64,000 bases of DNA from contig NZ_JABWRJ020000001.1 of the NCBI RefSeq assembly GCF_014268935.2, forward strand, positions 1,984,001 through 2,048,000, written 5' to 3'. Shown in pieces: positions 17,539 through 26,369 of the stretch. This DNA is from Pseudomonas peradeniyensis (GTDB lineage: Bacteria; Pseudomonadota; Gammaproteobacteria; Pseudomonadales; Pseudomonadaceae). Numbering within the stretch: the stretch's first letter is position 1; each line of letters opens with the position of its first letter. Made by a program: the position numbers and the translations under genes. The notes beneath the pieces are model-generated. The model worked only from the letters and a program-made list of their open reading frames with translations, was not told the DNA's origin and ran no database searches.

Positions 17539-19248
17539 ATGCGTATCGAACCTCGTCCCCTGCCGTCGCCCCTGCCATTGCTGGGCAACCTGCCACCCCT
17601 GCTGACCCGCCTGTACGCCGCCCGTGGCGTACAGTCCGAGGCTGAACTGGACAAGAGCCTGGCACGCCTGCTGCCGTTCCAGCAGCTCAAGGGCATCGAT
17701 GCGGCGGTGGACCTGCTGGTCGAGGCGCTCGACCAGCGCCAGCGCATTCTCATCGTCGGTGACTTCGACGCCGACGGTGCCACCGCCAGCACTGTCGGTG
17801 TGCTTGGCCTGCGTCTGCTGGGCGCGGCACATGTCGATTATCTGGTACCCAATCGCTTCGAATACGGCTACGGCCTGACCCCGGAGATTGTCGAGGTCGC
17901 CCTGCAGCGCCAGCCGCAGTTGCTGATCACCGTGGACAACGGCATCTCCAGCGTCGAGGGTGTGGCGGCAGCCAAAGCTGCCGGGCTCAAGGTGCTGGTC
18001 ACCGACCACCACCTGCCGGGCGAACAGTTGCCCGCCGCCGATGCCATCGTCAACCCGAACCAGCCAGGGTGCGGGTTCCCGAGCAAGTCCCTGGCCGGCG
18101 TGGGGGTGATCTTCTACGTGCTGATGGCCCTGCGCGCGCGGCTGCGCAGCCTGGGGCGCTATGAGACGCAGCCGCAGCCGAACATCGGCGAGCTGCTCGA
18201 CCTGGTAGCGCTGGGCAGTGTCGCCGACGTGGTGCCGCTGGATGCCAACAACCGCATCCTGGTGCACCAGGGGTTGGAGCGTATCCGTGCCGGCCGTGCC
18301 CGCGCCGGGCTCAAGGCCATCCTCGAGGTGGCGCGGCGCGATCATCGACGCATCACCTCCACCGACCTGGGCTTCATCCTCGGCCCTCGGCTGAATGCCG
18401 CCGGGCGCCTGGACGACATGAGCCTGGGTATCGAATGCCTGTTGTGTGAGGACGCGGCGTTGGCGCTGGACATGGCCCAGCAGCTGGATGGTCTGAACCA
18501 GGACCGCAAGTCCATCGAGCAGGGTATGCAGCGCGAGGCGCTGGCCCAGCTCAAGGATCTGCCGGTCGAGTCCATGCCCTATGGCCTGTGCCTGTTCGAC
18601 GCCGACTGGCACCAGGGGGTGATCGGTATCCTCGCTTCGCGGTTGAAGGAGCGTTACCACCGTCCGACCATCGCCTTCGCCGATGCGGGGGAGGGGATGC
18701 TCAAGGGCTCGGCGCGTTCGGTGGCGGGGTTCCATATCCGTGATGCGCTGGATGCCGTGGCGGCGCGGCATCCGGCCCTGATCAGCAAGTTTGGCGGGCA
18801 CGCGATGGCGGCGGGGTTGTCGTTGCCGGCCGAGCATTTCCCGGCGTTTGCCGAGGCGTTCGATGAAGAGGTACGGCGTCAGCTGCGTGAGGATGACCTG
18901 ACCGGTCGGCTGTTATCGGATGGCACCCTGGCGGTCGAGGAGTTTCACCTTGACCTGGCGCGGGCATTGCGCAATGCCGGGCCGTGGGGGCAGCACTTTC
19001 CTGAGCCGTTGTTCCATGGGGTGTTCCAGCTGGTCGAACAACGGGTGGTCGGGGAGCGACATCTGAAGGTGGTGCTCAAGAGCGAGTGTGGGGCGGTGCG
19101 GTTGGATGGGATTGCCTTTGGGGTTGATCGGGAGGTTTGGCCGAATCCTACTGTGCGGTGGGTGGAGTTGGCTTACAAGCTGGATGTGAATGAGTTTCGG
19201 GGGAATGAGAGTGTGCAGTTGATGATTGCTCACATGGAAGCTCGGTGA
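17539..19248 (+). CDS. recJ: Single-stranded-DNA-specific exonuclease RecJ
   Basis: 569 residues. RecJ degrades ssDNA 5'-3' in RecF recombination, mismatch and base-excision repair. DHH-family motifs are all present: VGDFDADGATAS (about residues 73-84), VDNGISS, TDHHLPGE (DHH at about 156-158), then DLVALGSVADVVPL and the DHHA1 domain with the glycine-rich GGHAMAAGLS loop near residue 420, and a C-terminal OB-like domain. The ATG at 17539 is 30 bp after yaeQ. The 3' end is followed directly by the first hairpin repeat element. Confidence 0.96.
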   Translation: MRIEPRPLPSPLPLLGNLPPLLTRLYAARGVQSEAELDKSLARLLPFQQLKGIDAAVDLLVEALDQRQRILIVGDFDADGATASTVGVLGLRLLGAAHVDYLVPNRFEYGYGLTPEIVEVALQRQPQLLITVDNGISSVEGVAAAKAAGLKVLVTDHHLPGEQLPAADAIVNPNQPGCGFPSKSLAGVGVIFYVLMALRARLRSLGRYETQPQPNIGELLDLVALGSVADVVPLDANNRILVHQGLERIRAGRARAGLKAILEVARRDHRRITSTDLGFILGPRLNAAGRLDDMSLGIECLLCEDAALALDMAQQLDGLNQDRKSIEQGMQREALAQLKDLPVESMPYGLCLFDADWHQGVIGILASRLKERYHRPTIAFADAGEGMLKGSARSVAGFHIRDALDAVAARHPALISKFGGHAMAAGLSLPAEHFPAFAEAFDEEVRRQLREDDLTGRLLSDGTLAVEEFHLDLARALRNAGPWGQHFPEPLFHGVFQLVEQRVVGERHLKVVLKSECGAVRLDGIAFGVDREVWPNPTVRWVELAYKLDVNEFRGNESVQLMIAHMEAR

Positions 19249-19294
19249 TTTTGTTTTGATTAGTTAATTGGTTAACTGGTTGTTTTGAGGGTTG

Positions 19295-19591
19295 TATGCG
19301 CATTCATTTGTGATGTCGACGCTTATTCACCTTTCCGCCCTTACGGCGGGTAACTTTTTGAAGGATCAAAAAGTCACCAAAAAATCCTCGCTCCATTCAT
19401 CCGGCCCTACGCTTCGCTCCGGGTCCCCTCACTCCGGCCTTGCTCCCGGGAGGACCGCGCTGCAGGGCCCATCCTGGGCCCCAGCGCTTGATGGGCATCC
19501 ATGCCCGTCACCTCCCTCCGCAAGTCCTGCGTTCGGCCTCCTGAAGTCGCGAAGTTACGAGCGGCGCCTGGACTGGCGCAGCTGTCGCTAG
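19295..19591 (+). repeat. Hairpin-array repeat, locus A, left arm
   Basis: The first of six ~300-bp units. From its GCGCATTCATTTG end it carries, in order: CCGCC/GGCGG (19335-19349), a GGTAACTTTTTG/CAAAAAGTCACC stem (19349-19378), a GCGCTG..GGGCCC/GGGCCC..CAGCGC stem (about 19457-19487) and a GATGGGCAT/ATGCCCGTC stem (19490-19509) with a T-G wobble, ending at GTCGCTAG. An ORF of ~95 codons runs through it but is a by-product of the hairpins. The gap 19249-20210 has no gene; it holds this locus and nothing else I can name. Confidence 0.85.
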
Positions 19592-19618
19592 TTGAAATTT
19601 AATTGATCTCTCGATTGT

Positions 19619-19693
19619 ATCGCGGGGCAAGCCCGCTCCCACGCGATAGTCGCCGTTATATATAACCCTGTAGGAGCGGGCTTGCCCCGCGAA
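19619..19693. repeat. REP inverted pair inside locus A
   Basis: CGCGGGGCAAGCCCGCTCCCAC and, inverted, GGAGCGGGCTTGCCCCGCG, separated by an AT-rich spacer. The pair sits between the two arms of locus A, as another pair does in locus C. Confidence 0.93.
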
Positions 19694-19746
19694 AGGGCCG
19701 GAACAGCCAATACATAACTAATGGCCAAAAAACTAACTTCGCATTT

Positions 19747-19776
19747 CTTGCTCTTGCTCTTGCTCTTGCTCTTGCT
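19747..19776. repeat. Short tandem repeat (CTTGCT)x5
   Basis: Five perfect hexamers immediately before the right arm of locus A. The matching place in locus C (50580-50657) has thirteen. Confidence 0.97.
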
Positions 19777-19780
19777 TCTA

Positions 19781-20066
19781 AGCGCGCAATAGTCCAGGCG
19801 CCGCCAATTGCGACTTCAGGAGGCCGAGCGGAGTTCTTGCGGAGGGAGGTGACGGCCATGGATGGCCGTCAAGCGCTGCGCCCCAGGATGGGGCGTTCAG
19901 CGCGGTCCTCCCGGGAGCAAGAACGGAGCGAGGGAACCCCGGAGCGAAGCGTAGGGGCCGGATGAATGGAGCGAGGATTTTTTGGTTCCTTTTTGATCCT
20001 TCAAAAAGGGACCCGCCGTAAGGGCGGAAAGGTGACTATGCGTCCCCATCGCCAATGAATGCGCAT
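19781..20066 (-). repeat. Hairpin-array repeat, locus A, right arm (inverted)
   Basis: Inverted relative to the left arm, from GCGCGCAATAG to the GCGCAT end. It keeps the same hairpins with different bases: the GACGGCCAT/ATGGCCGTC stem at 19851-19870 is a C-G swap relative to the GACGGGCAT stem of other arms, and the 19873-19903 stem uses CGCCCC/GGGGCG instead of GGGCCC/GGGCCC (read in left-arm orientation). The sequence after the arm (AAAAAAATCAAAACAATCA) is shared with locus C. Confidence 0.85.
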
Positions 20067-20210
20067 AAAAAAATCAAAACAATCATCCCCGAACCCAAGA
20101 CCCCAGAACACCCCCCACCCCATGGTCTAGTCTGAAACCTACCGGTACCGGCCCACCCCCAAACCACAAAAGCCGGCCCGGAAACCATTGGAGTCCCTGG
20201 GAGGTGCCCC

Positions 20211-21317
20211 ATGAGCCTGCTGCTCGAGCCATACACCCTGCGTCAGCTGACCCTGCCCAACCGCATCGCCGTATCCCCCATGTGCCAGTACTCCGCCGTA
20301 GACGGCCTGGCCAACGACTGGCACCTGGTCCACCTCGGCAGCCGCGCGGTCGGTGGCGCGGGTCTGGTAATCAGCGAGGCCGTCGCGGTCACCGCCGACG
20401 GACGCATCACCGCCGAGGACCTCGGCTTGTGGACCGACGACCAGATCAAACCCCTGCAACGCATCACCCGTTTCATCACCGCCCAAGGCGCCGTCCCCGG
20501 TATCCAGCTGGCCCATGCCGGGCGCAAGGCCAGCACCCACAGGCCGTGGCTCGGCAAGCAGGGCAGCGTCAAGATCGAGGAGGGCGGCTGGCAACCGGTC
20601 GGGCCGTCGAAGATAGCCTTCGACCCGCAGCACACCCCGCCACGTGAATTGACCAAGGACGAGATCCAGGACGTGGTCGCCGCGTTCGTCGCCGCGACCG
20701 AGCGGGCATTGCAGGCCGGCTTCAAGGTGGTCGAGATCCACGCCGCCCACGGCTACCTGCTGCACCAGTTTCTCTCGCCCCTGAGCAACCAGCGTCGCGA
20801 TGAATACGGCAGCTGTTTCGAGAACCGCATCCGTTTAACCCTGCAGGTTGCCGAGGCAGTACGCAAGGCCTGGCCGCAGGAACTGCCGCTGTTCGTGCGG
20901 GTATCGGCCACCGATTGGGTCGAGGATGGCTGGAACCCGGACGAGACCGTCGAGCTGGCCCGTCGCCTGCGCGCCCTGGGTGTCGACCTGATCGACGTGT
21001 CTTCAGGGGGCACCTCGGTCAATGCCGAGATTCCCACCGGCCCCGGCTACCAGACCCGCTTCGCCGAACGGGTACGCAAGGAGTCGGAAATCGCCACCGG
21101 CACCGTCGGCATGATCACCGAACCGGCCCAGGCCGAGCATATCCTGCGCACCGGCCAGGCCGATGTGATCTTCCTTGCCCGCGAGCTGCTGCGCGACCCG
21201 TACTGGCCATTGCATGCCGATGACGACCTGGGTGGCAACAAGGCGACCTGGCCGGCGCAGTATCAGCGGGCCACCAGCCGGGCCAACCCCATCCACGAGT
21301 CGGACCTGCGCGACTGA
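20211..21317 (+). CDS. NADH:flavin oxidoreductase, old-yellow-enzyme family (YqjM class)
   Basis: 368 residues forming one FMN-binding TIM barrel. Such enzymes reduce activated C=C bonds (enones, nitro-olefins) and xenobiotics with NAD(P)H. Seen: LPNRIAVSPMCQYSA at residues 15-29 (with the Cys typical of the YqjM class), QLAHAGRKAS, the paired His region EIHAAHGYLLHQFLSP, the RRDEYGSCFENRIR block, and the phosphate-binding end GMITEPAQAEHIL with DVIFLARELLRDP. The ATG at 20211 has GGGAGG upstream. It ends 1 bp from the HicB stop, converging on it. The natural substrate is unknown. Confidence 0.93.
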   Translation: MSLLLEPYTLRQLTLPNRIAVSPMCQYSAVDGLANDWHLVHLGSRAVGGAGLVISEAVAVTADGRITAEDLGLWTDDQIKPLQRITRFITAQGAVPGIQLAHAGRKASTHRPWLGKQGSVKIEEGGWQPVGPSKIAFDPQHTPPRELTKDEIQDVVAAFVAATERALQAGFKVVEIHAAHGYLLHQFLSPLSNQRRDEYGSCFENRIRLTLQVAEAVRKAWPQELPLFVRVSATDWVEDGWNPDETVELARRLRALGVDLIDVSSGGTSVNAEIPTGPGYQTRFAERVRKESEIATGTVGMITEPAQAEHILRTGQADVIFLARELLRDPYWPLHADDDLGGNKATWPAQYQRATSRANPIHESDLRD

Positions 21318-21318
21318 C

Positions 21319-21651
21319 TCAGCTACAGGCCGCCTGGCTGAGGATGTCGCTGACCCACTGGTTGATGCTCTTCTGCGCCAGCTCGGCCTTGGCCGCCACG
21401 CTGGCGTGGAGGGTGGGCTCCAGGCGCAGGCTGAGTTTTCCGGAGTAGGTCTTCTGCGGTTCGCGCCCCAGGCGCTGGCAGGTTTCGAGGTAGTCGTCGA
21501 CGGCTTCCTCGAATGCCTGGCGCAGTTCGCTGATCGATTCGCCATGGAAGCCGATCACATCGCGGATGCCGGCGACATGGCCAACCAGCAGCTGGTCTTC
21601 GTCGCTGTATTCGATGCGGGCCGAGTAGCCGCAGTAGTTCATTACATTCAT
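21319..21651 (-). CDS. hicB: HicB antitoxin
   Basis: 110 residues. HicB neutralises HicA and represses the operon. The N-terminal degenerate RNase-H-like HicB domain reads YSARIEYSDEDQLLVGHVAG and SISELRQAFEEAVDDYLE; the C-terminal part (KLSLRLEPTLHASVAAKAE ... INQWVSDIL) is the ribbon-helix-helix DNA-binding domain. It follows hicA with an ATGA overlap (toxin first, as in most hicAB loci). Confidence 0.93.
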   Translation of the reverse strand: MNVMNYCGYSARIEYSDEDQLLVGHVAGIRDVIGFHGESISELRQAFEEAVDDYLETCQRLGREPQKTYSGKLSLRLEPTLHASVAAKAELAQKSINQWVSDILSQAACS

Positions 21652-21902
21652 GGGGTAACTCCTGCCTGCTCCAGGAACTGGCGGGCATCGCGCACCTGAT
21701 AGGGCTTGGCGTGCCGGTCGGGGTGAGGGCGATGGAAGGTCGCGACCTCGCCATTGAGCTCGAACCGCACGCGTGAACCCCTGCCTTCGATCACCCGGGC
21801 ACCGAGCGAAACCAGCAGGGACTCCAGGCGCGACCAGTCCAGCGTTCGTGGAACGGGCTTCTTGAAGACGAGTTCGAGTAACGCACGTTGATGATTATTC
21901 AT
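21648..21902 (-). CDS. hicA: HicA toxin (mRNA interferase)
   Basis: 84 residues with the dsRBD-like HicA fold. HicA cleaves mRNA and stops growth when free of HicB. RLESLLVSLGARVIEGRGSR precedes the strand ending ATFHRPHPD, which holds the conserved catalytic His, then the C-terminal helix DARQFLEQAGV. The frame is open upstream only through a TTG at 21968; the ATG at 21902 fits the family. No ribosome-binding site is visible, because a perfect inverted repeat abuts the start codon. Confidence 0.92.
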   Translation of the reverse strand: MNNHQRALLELVFKKPVPRTLDWSRLESLLVSLGARVIEGRGSRVRFELNGEVATFHRPHPDRHAKPYQVRDARQFLEQAGVTP

Positions 21903-21921
21903 GGTATCAGTCTGTGATACC
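21903..21921 (-). promoter_or_regulatory. Probable HicB operator abutting the hicA start
   Basis: GGTATCA - 5 bp - TGATACC, a perfect 7-bp inverted repeat ending on the base before the hicA ATG. Its position suits autorepression by the HicB ribbon-helix-helix domain. The lack of a separate ribosome-binding site raises the possibility of a leaderless or very short-leader transcript. Confidence 0.65.
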
Positions 21922-22157
21922 AGTGCCGCAAAGCTCAATAGATCAACGGTAGGGCGCCGCAGGGGCAACCCGTGGGAAATGTCGCGCGGTTGTGCGGAAA
22001 AACCGCTGCGCCATGGTAACGCTCCCTACTGGAAGCAACTGGCGCAGCCAACAAACCAAACTGGGCAACATCCGGATGCAAATGCGTTAAGCGTGGCTTC
22101 AGCTTGCAGGCCTACTCTGGAGGCCTACCTACTTTGGATGCTTGCGAGGTCTGCCAG

Positions 22158-22841
22158 ATGAACACCCGTGGTCTGCTCGATCAGCTATTGAAAACCGGTC
22201 AATCCATGCTGCAGAACCAACAGGGCAAGGGCACCAGTCACAAGGGCTCCGGGAGCCTCGGCAGCCTGTTGTCCGGTGCTGGCGGTGGCGCATTGGCGGC
22301 CGGCGCGATGGGCCTGCTGCTGGGGAACAAGAAGGCGCGCAAGTACGGCGGCAAGGCGCTCACCTACGGCGGATTGGCCGCGCTTGGGGTGCTGGCCTAC
22401 AAGGCCTATGGCAACTGGCAGGCGCGCCAGGGCGCGGGCAATCACGAACCGCAGACCCTCGACCGCCTGCCGCCGGCCCAGGCCGAACAGCATAGCCAGG
22501 CCGTGCTTCGGGCGTTGGTGGCCGCGGCCAAGTCCGACGGTCATATCGACGAGCGCGAGCGGGCGTTGATCGAAGGCGAGTTCACCCGCCTGGACAGCGA
22601 CCGCGAATTGCAGCACTGGCTGCATGCCGAGCTGAACAAGCCGTTGGATCCGGCCGAGGTCGCCCGCGCCGCGCAGACCCCGGAAATGGCCGCCGAGATG
22701 TACCTGGCCAGCGTGATGATGGTCGATCAGGAGAACTTCATGGAGCGCGCCTATCTCGATGAATTGGCCCGCCAGCTACGCCTCGACCCGAACCTGCGCC
22801 AGGAACTGGAGAACCAGGTCAAGCTTGCCGCGAGTCAATGA
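22158..22841 (+). CDS. DUF533 / TerB-like inner-membrane protein (YebE type)
   Basis: 227 residues. The N-terminal third is Gly/Ser/Ala-rich with one or two hydrophobic stretches (GGGALAAGAMGLLLGN and TYGGLAALGVLAYKAYGNW, about residues 45-95). The C-terminal part is all-helical and TerB-like, with ALVAAAKSDGHIDERERALIEGEF (acidic metal-binding-like loop) and EMYLASVMMVDQENFMERAYLDELA. The biological role is unknown; related YebE is linked to envelope stress in enteric bacteria. The upstream gap 21903-22157 shows nothing else recognisable. The start at 22158 is preceded by a weak ribosome-binding site. Confidence 0.8.
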   Translation: MNTRGLLDQLLKTGQSMLQNQQGKGTSHKGSGSLGSLLSGAGGGALAAGAMGLLLGNKKARKYGGKALTYGGLAALGVLAYKAYGNWQARQGAGNHEPQTLDRLPPAQAEQHSQAVLRALVAAAKSDGHIDERERALIEGEFTRLDSDRELQHWLHAELNKPLDPAEVARAAQTPEMAAEMYLASVMMVDQENFMERAYLDELARQLRLDPNLRQELENQVKLAASQ

Positions 22842-22969
22842 ACCGGCATTTGGCCACCTGAACGGGCACGGACGCCTGAATACCGCTGCATTCAGCCGCA
22901 ATTGAACGGGAAGCCTGGGCTATACTTCGGCGATTTTTCCCGCTCGTATCGAATTCCTGAGGGCTGAAT

Positions 22970-24592
22970 GTGAAGAACTGGACCTTGCGCCAACGGATCC
23001 TGGCAAGTTTCGCCGTGATCATCGCCATCATGCTGCTGATGATCGTGGCCGCTTACTCGCGGCTGGTGGCGATCGAGTCCAGCGAGGAAGCCGTGGGGTC
23101 CGACAGCATCCCCGGCGTCTACTACAGCTCGATGATCCGCAGTGCCTGGGTCGACAGCTACGTCACCAGCCAGCAGTTGGTGGGGCTGTCCAACCACCGT
23201 GAGATCACCACGGCCGATCTTGAACTGTTCAAGAGCTTCGATGATCGCCTCAAGAAGCACATGGCCAGCTATCAGGCGACCATCCGCGACGCGGCCGACC
23301 AGGCGGCGTTCGACGATTTCACCCGTCTGGAGGAGGAGTATGTCAAGCTCGTCGACCAGGTCCTGGAAACCTATCGCCAGAAGAACTATCCCGAAGCCCA
23401 GCGGCTGATCATGGATGTGCTCACGCCTGCCTGGAAGGAAGGGCGCCAGCACCTGAACGAAGTGATCGAGCGTAACCGCGAGTCCGCCGACAAGGCCACC
23501 AACGACATTGTCAGCGCGGTCAATACCGCCAAGGGCAGTATGATCGTCTCGTTGCTGCTGGCCATCATCGCCGCCGGTGTCTGCGGTCTGTTGCTCATGC
23601 GTGCTATCACCGCACCCATGCTGCGCATCGTCCATGGGTTGGACGGCCTGCGCTCCGGTGACCTGAGCATGCGCCTGAACCTGGACCGCAAGGATGAGTT
23701 CGGCGCGATCGAAGGGGGCTTCAACGAGATGGCCGAGTCCTTGGCCAACCTGGTGGCCCAGGCCCAGCGCTCGTCGGTGCAGGTGACCACCTCGGTCACC
23801 GAGATCGCCGCCACCTCCAAGCAGCAACAGGCCACCGCCACCGAAACCGCCGCCACCACCACCGAGATCGGCGCCACGTCGCGGGAAATCGCCGCCACCT
23901 CGCGCGACCTGGTGCGCACCATGACCGAAGTCACCAGCGCCGCCGACCAGGCTTCGAGCCTCGCCGGCTCCGGTCAGCAGGGCCTGGCACGCATGGAAGA
24001 AACCATGCACCAGGTGATGGGCGCCGCCGACCTGGTCAATGCCAAGCTGGCGATCCTCAACGAGAAGGCCAGCAACATCACCCAGATGGTGGTGACCATC
24101 GTCAAGGTCGCCGACCAGACCAACCTGCTGTCGCTCAACGCCGCCATCGAGGCGGAGAAGGCCGGCGAATACGGTCGCGGTTTCGCCGTGGTCGCCACCG
24201 AGGTGCGGCGCCTGGCCGACCAGACCGCCGTGGCCACCTACGACATCGAGCAGATGGTGCGCGAGATCCAGTCGGCGGTGTCGGCGGGGGTGATGGGCAT
24301 GGACAAGTTCTCCGAGGAAGTGCGCCGCGGCATGTTCGAGGTGCAGCAGGTCGGCGAGCAACTGAGCCAGATCATCCACCAGGTGCAGGCGCTTGCGCCG
24401 CGGGTGCTGATGGTCAACGAGGGCATGCAGGCCCAGGCCACCGGCGCCGAGCAGATCAACCAGGCGCTGGCCCAGCTCAGCGATGCCAGCACCCAGACCG
24501 TCGAGTCGCTGCGCCAGGCCAGCTTCGCCATCGACGAACTGAGCCAGGTGGCCGCCGGGCTGAGGGGTGGTGTGTCGCGGTTCAAAGTCTGA
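22970..24592 (+). CDS. wspA: Wsp surface-sensing methyl-accepting protein WspA
   Basis: 540 residues. In Pseudomonas WspA senses surface contact and drives WspE kinase activity. First membrane segment about residues 10-30, periplasmic four-helix domain, second segment about 190-210 ([20 protein letters not shown]), HAMP, then a cytosolic coiled coil with the signalling tip [24 protein letters not shown] split around residues 380-400. A GTG start follows GAGGG. A TATACT box at 22921-22926 may be its -10, but no good -35 is apparent. It is the first of seven genes in order A-B-C-D-E-F-R. Confidence 0.94.
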   Translation: MKNWTLRQRILASFAVIIAIMLLMIVAAYSRLVAIESSEEAVGSDSIPGVYYSSMIRSAWVDSYVTSQQLVGLSNHREITTADLELFKSFDDRLKKHMASYQATIRDAADQAAFDDFTRLEEEYVKLVDQVLETYRQKNYPEAQRLIMDVLTPAWKEGRQHLNEVIERNRESADKATNDIVSAVNTAKGSMIVSLLLAIIAAGVCGLLLMRAITAPMLRIVHGLDGLRSGDLSMRLNLDRKDEFGAIEGGFNEMAESLANLVAQAQRSSVQVTTSVTEIAATSKQQQATATETAATTTEIGATSREIAATSRDLVRTMTEVTSAADQASSLAGSGQQGLARMEETMHQVMGAADLVNAKLAILNEKASNITQMVVTIVKVADQTNLLSLNAAIEAEKAGEYGRGFAVVATEVRRLADQTAVATYDIEQMVREIQSAVSAGVMGMDKFSEEVRRGMFEVQQVGEQLSQIIHQVQALAPRVLMVNEGMQAQATGAEQINQALAQLSDASTQTVESLRQASFAIDELSQVAAGLRGGVSRFKV

Positions 24593-24597
24593 CGACG

Positions 24598-25119
24598 ATG
24601 AACGACATGTCCCCCCGCGAGGCGCGCGCCACCACTGAAAAGGGCGTGCTGTACCTGCAGTTTCGCATTGCCGACCAACGTTTCGCCCTGGATGTGCGCG
24701 AGGTGATCGAGGTCCTGCCGCATCGTGCGCTCAAGCCCATCGCCCAGGCTCCGGCCTGGGTGGCCGGCGTGCTCGCCCATCGCGGTGCGCTGGTGCCGGT
24801 GATCGACCTGTCGGCACTCAGTTTCGGCTCCCCGGCCCAGTCGCGCAGCAGTACGCGACTGGTGCTGGTGCACTACCGCGCCGATCCGCAGCGTCCGCAG
24901 TTGCAGCTGGGATTGATCCTGGAGCAGGCCACCGACACCCTGCGCTGCGCTCCCGACGACTTCCAACCCTATGGCCTGGACAATGCCGAGGCGCGTTACC
25001 TCGGGCCTGTGCGCCAGGACGCCCGGGGTTTGTTGCAACGCATCGAGGTGGACGACCTGCTGTCGGATGCGGTGCGCGTGTTGCTGTATCCGCTGGAGCC
25101 AGGGCAGGTGCAGGTATGA
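24598..25119 (+). CDS. wspB: CheW-like coupling protein WspB
   Basis: 173 residues with one CheW domain (YLQFRIADQRFALDVREVIEVLP, then WVAGVLAHRGALVPVIDLSAL). It links the WspA receptor to the WspE kinase. The start is 5 bp after wspA and the stop overlaps wspC by 4 bp (ATGA), so translation is coupled. Confidence 0.94.
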   Translation: MNDMSPREARATTEKGVLYLQFRIADQRFALDVREVIEVLPHRALKPIAQAPAWVAGVLAHRGALVPVIDLSALSFGSPAQSRSSTRLVLVHYRADPQRPQLQLGLILEQATDTLRCAPDDFQPYGLDNAEARYLGPVRQDARGLLQRIEVDDLLSDAVRVLLYPLEPGQVQV

Positions 25120-26369
25120 GTGAGCAGCGTTTTTTCCGTTTCCTGCAGGAGCGTATCGGCCTGGACGTCGAGTCGGTCGGCACGGCGATGGTCGAGCGTG
25201 CCTTGCGCCAGCGCTGCACACTCGTGGCGGCGGTAAACCTGGACGACTACTGGGTACGCCTGCAGCAGTCGACCGATGAGCAGCAGGCCCTGATCGAGGC
25301 GGTCATCGTTCCGGAGACCTGGTTCTTCCGCTACCCCGAATCCTTCACCGCGCTGGCGGGCCTGGCCCACAAGCGCGTGGCCGAGCTGGCCGGCGCCCGG
25401 CCGCTGCGGATCCTCAGCCTGCCGTGCTCTACCGGCGAGGAGCCGTATTCGATCGCCATGGCGTTGCTCGACGGCGGGCTGAACCCCGGGGCATTCCGTA
25501 TCGACGGCATCGACATCAGCCCCAGCTCGGTGGCCAAGGGCGAGCAAGGTGTCTATGGCCGCAACTCGTTCCGCGGCAGTGAGCTGGCCTTTCGCGAGCG
25601 GCATTTCAGCGTCGTCGACGAGGCCCATCGCCTGGATGAGCGGGTGCGCCAGCAGGTCAGCCTGCAGGTGGGCAACGTGCTCGATCCGGCGCTGCGGGCG
25701 CGTGAAGGCCTCTACGATTTCGTGTTCTGTCGTAATCTGCTGATCTATTTCGACGTACCGACCCAGCAGCGGGTGTTCGAGGTGCTCAAGCACCTGACCC
25801 ATGCCCAGGGCGTGCTGTTCATCGGTCCGGCCGAGGGCAGCCTGCTGGCGCGCCTGGGTATGCGACCACTGGGGATTGCCCAGTCGTTCGCCTACGTCCG
25901 TCAGGATGAAGCGCCGCCGGTCATCATCGCCAAGCCGGCGCCGGTGGCCCGCCCAGCAGTCGTGCCACCCGTGCCAGCGCGTATCGTGACGCTACCGCCG
26001 CGGGTCGGCAGGCCGAATGCCGTGCCAGTCGCCAAGCCGATGCCGGCCAAGGATGAGGCGCAACTGCTGGCCAGCATCGCCCAGCATGCCAATGCCGGTG
26101 ACAGCGCCCAGGCCAGGGAAGGCTGCGAGCGCTATCTGCGCAAGTTCGCGCCCAAGGCACAGGTTTACTACTGGATGGGGTTGCTCAGCGATACCGAGGG
26201 CGATGCCGCGCAGGCCATCACCCATTACCGCAAGGCCCTCTACCTTGAGCCGCAGCACCCGGAGGCGCTGATGCACCTGGCCATGCTGCTGGCCGCGCAG
26301 GGCGACGAGGCGGGCGCGCGACGCCTGCAGGAGCGTGCCGCTCGGGCTGGCCGGGAGTCTGAACGATGA
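25116..26369 (+). CDS. wspC: CheR-type methyltransferase with TPR, WspC
   Basis: 417 residues. It methylates glutamates of WspA using SAM, raising its activity. CheR N-terminal helices, then the catalytic domain with PETWFFRYPESF (about residues 68-79), the SAM site LRILSLPCSTGEEPYS, and FCRNLLIYFD. A Pro/Ala-rich linker (about 265-315) leads to a tetratricopeptide part (YYWMGLLSDTEGDAAQAITHY) that most plain CheR proteins lack but WspC has. Confidence 0.94.
   Translation: MSEQRFFRFLQERIGLDVESVGTAMVERALRQRCTLVAAVNLDDYWVRLQQSTDEQQALIEAVIVPETWFFRYPESFTALAGLAHKRVAELAGARPLRILSLPCSTGEEPYSIAMALLDGGLNPGAFRIDGIDISPSSVAKGEQGVYGRNSFRGSELAFRERHFSVVDEAHRLDERVRQQVSLQVGNVLDPALRAREGLYDFVFCRNLLIYFDVPTQQRVFEVLKHLTHAQGVLFIGPAEGSLLARLGMRPLGIAQSFAYVRQDEAPPVIIAKPAPVARPAVVPPVPARIVTLPPRVGRPNAVPVAKPMPAKDEAQLLASIAQHANAGDSAQAREGCERYLRKFAPKAQVYYWMGLLSDTEGDAAQAITHYRKALYLEPQHPEALMHLAMLLAAQGDEAGARRLQERAARAGRESER

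Noticed and set aside
19292..19591. ORFs of ~90-113 codons inside the hairpin arms (also at 31951-32229, 31994-32335, 50064-50421)
   Set aside because: They appear in several frames and both strands, differ between arms by frame-breaking changes, and are rich in S/P/L/R from GC-rich hairpins; the conserved feature is base pairing, not the protein.
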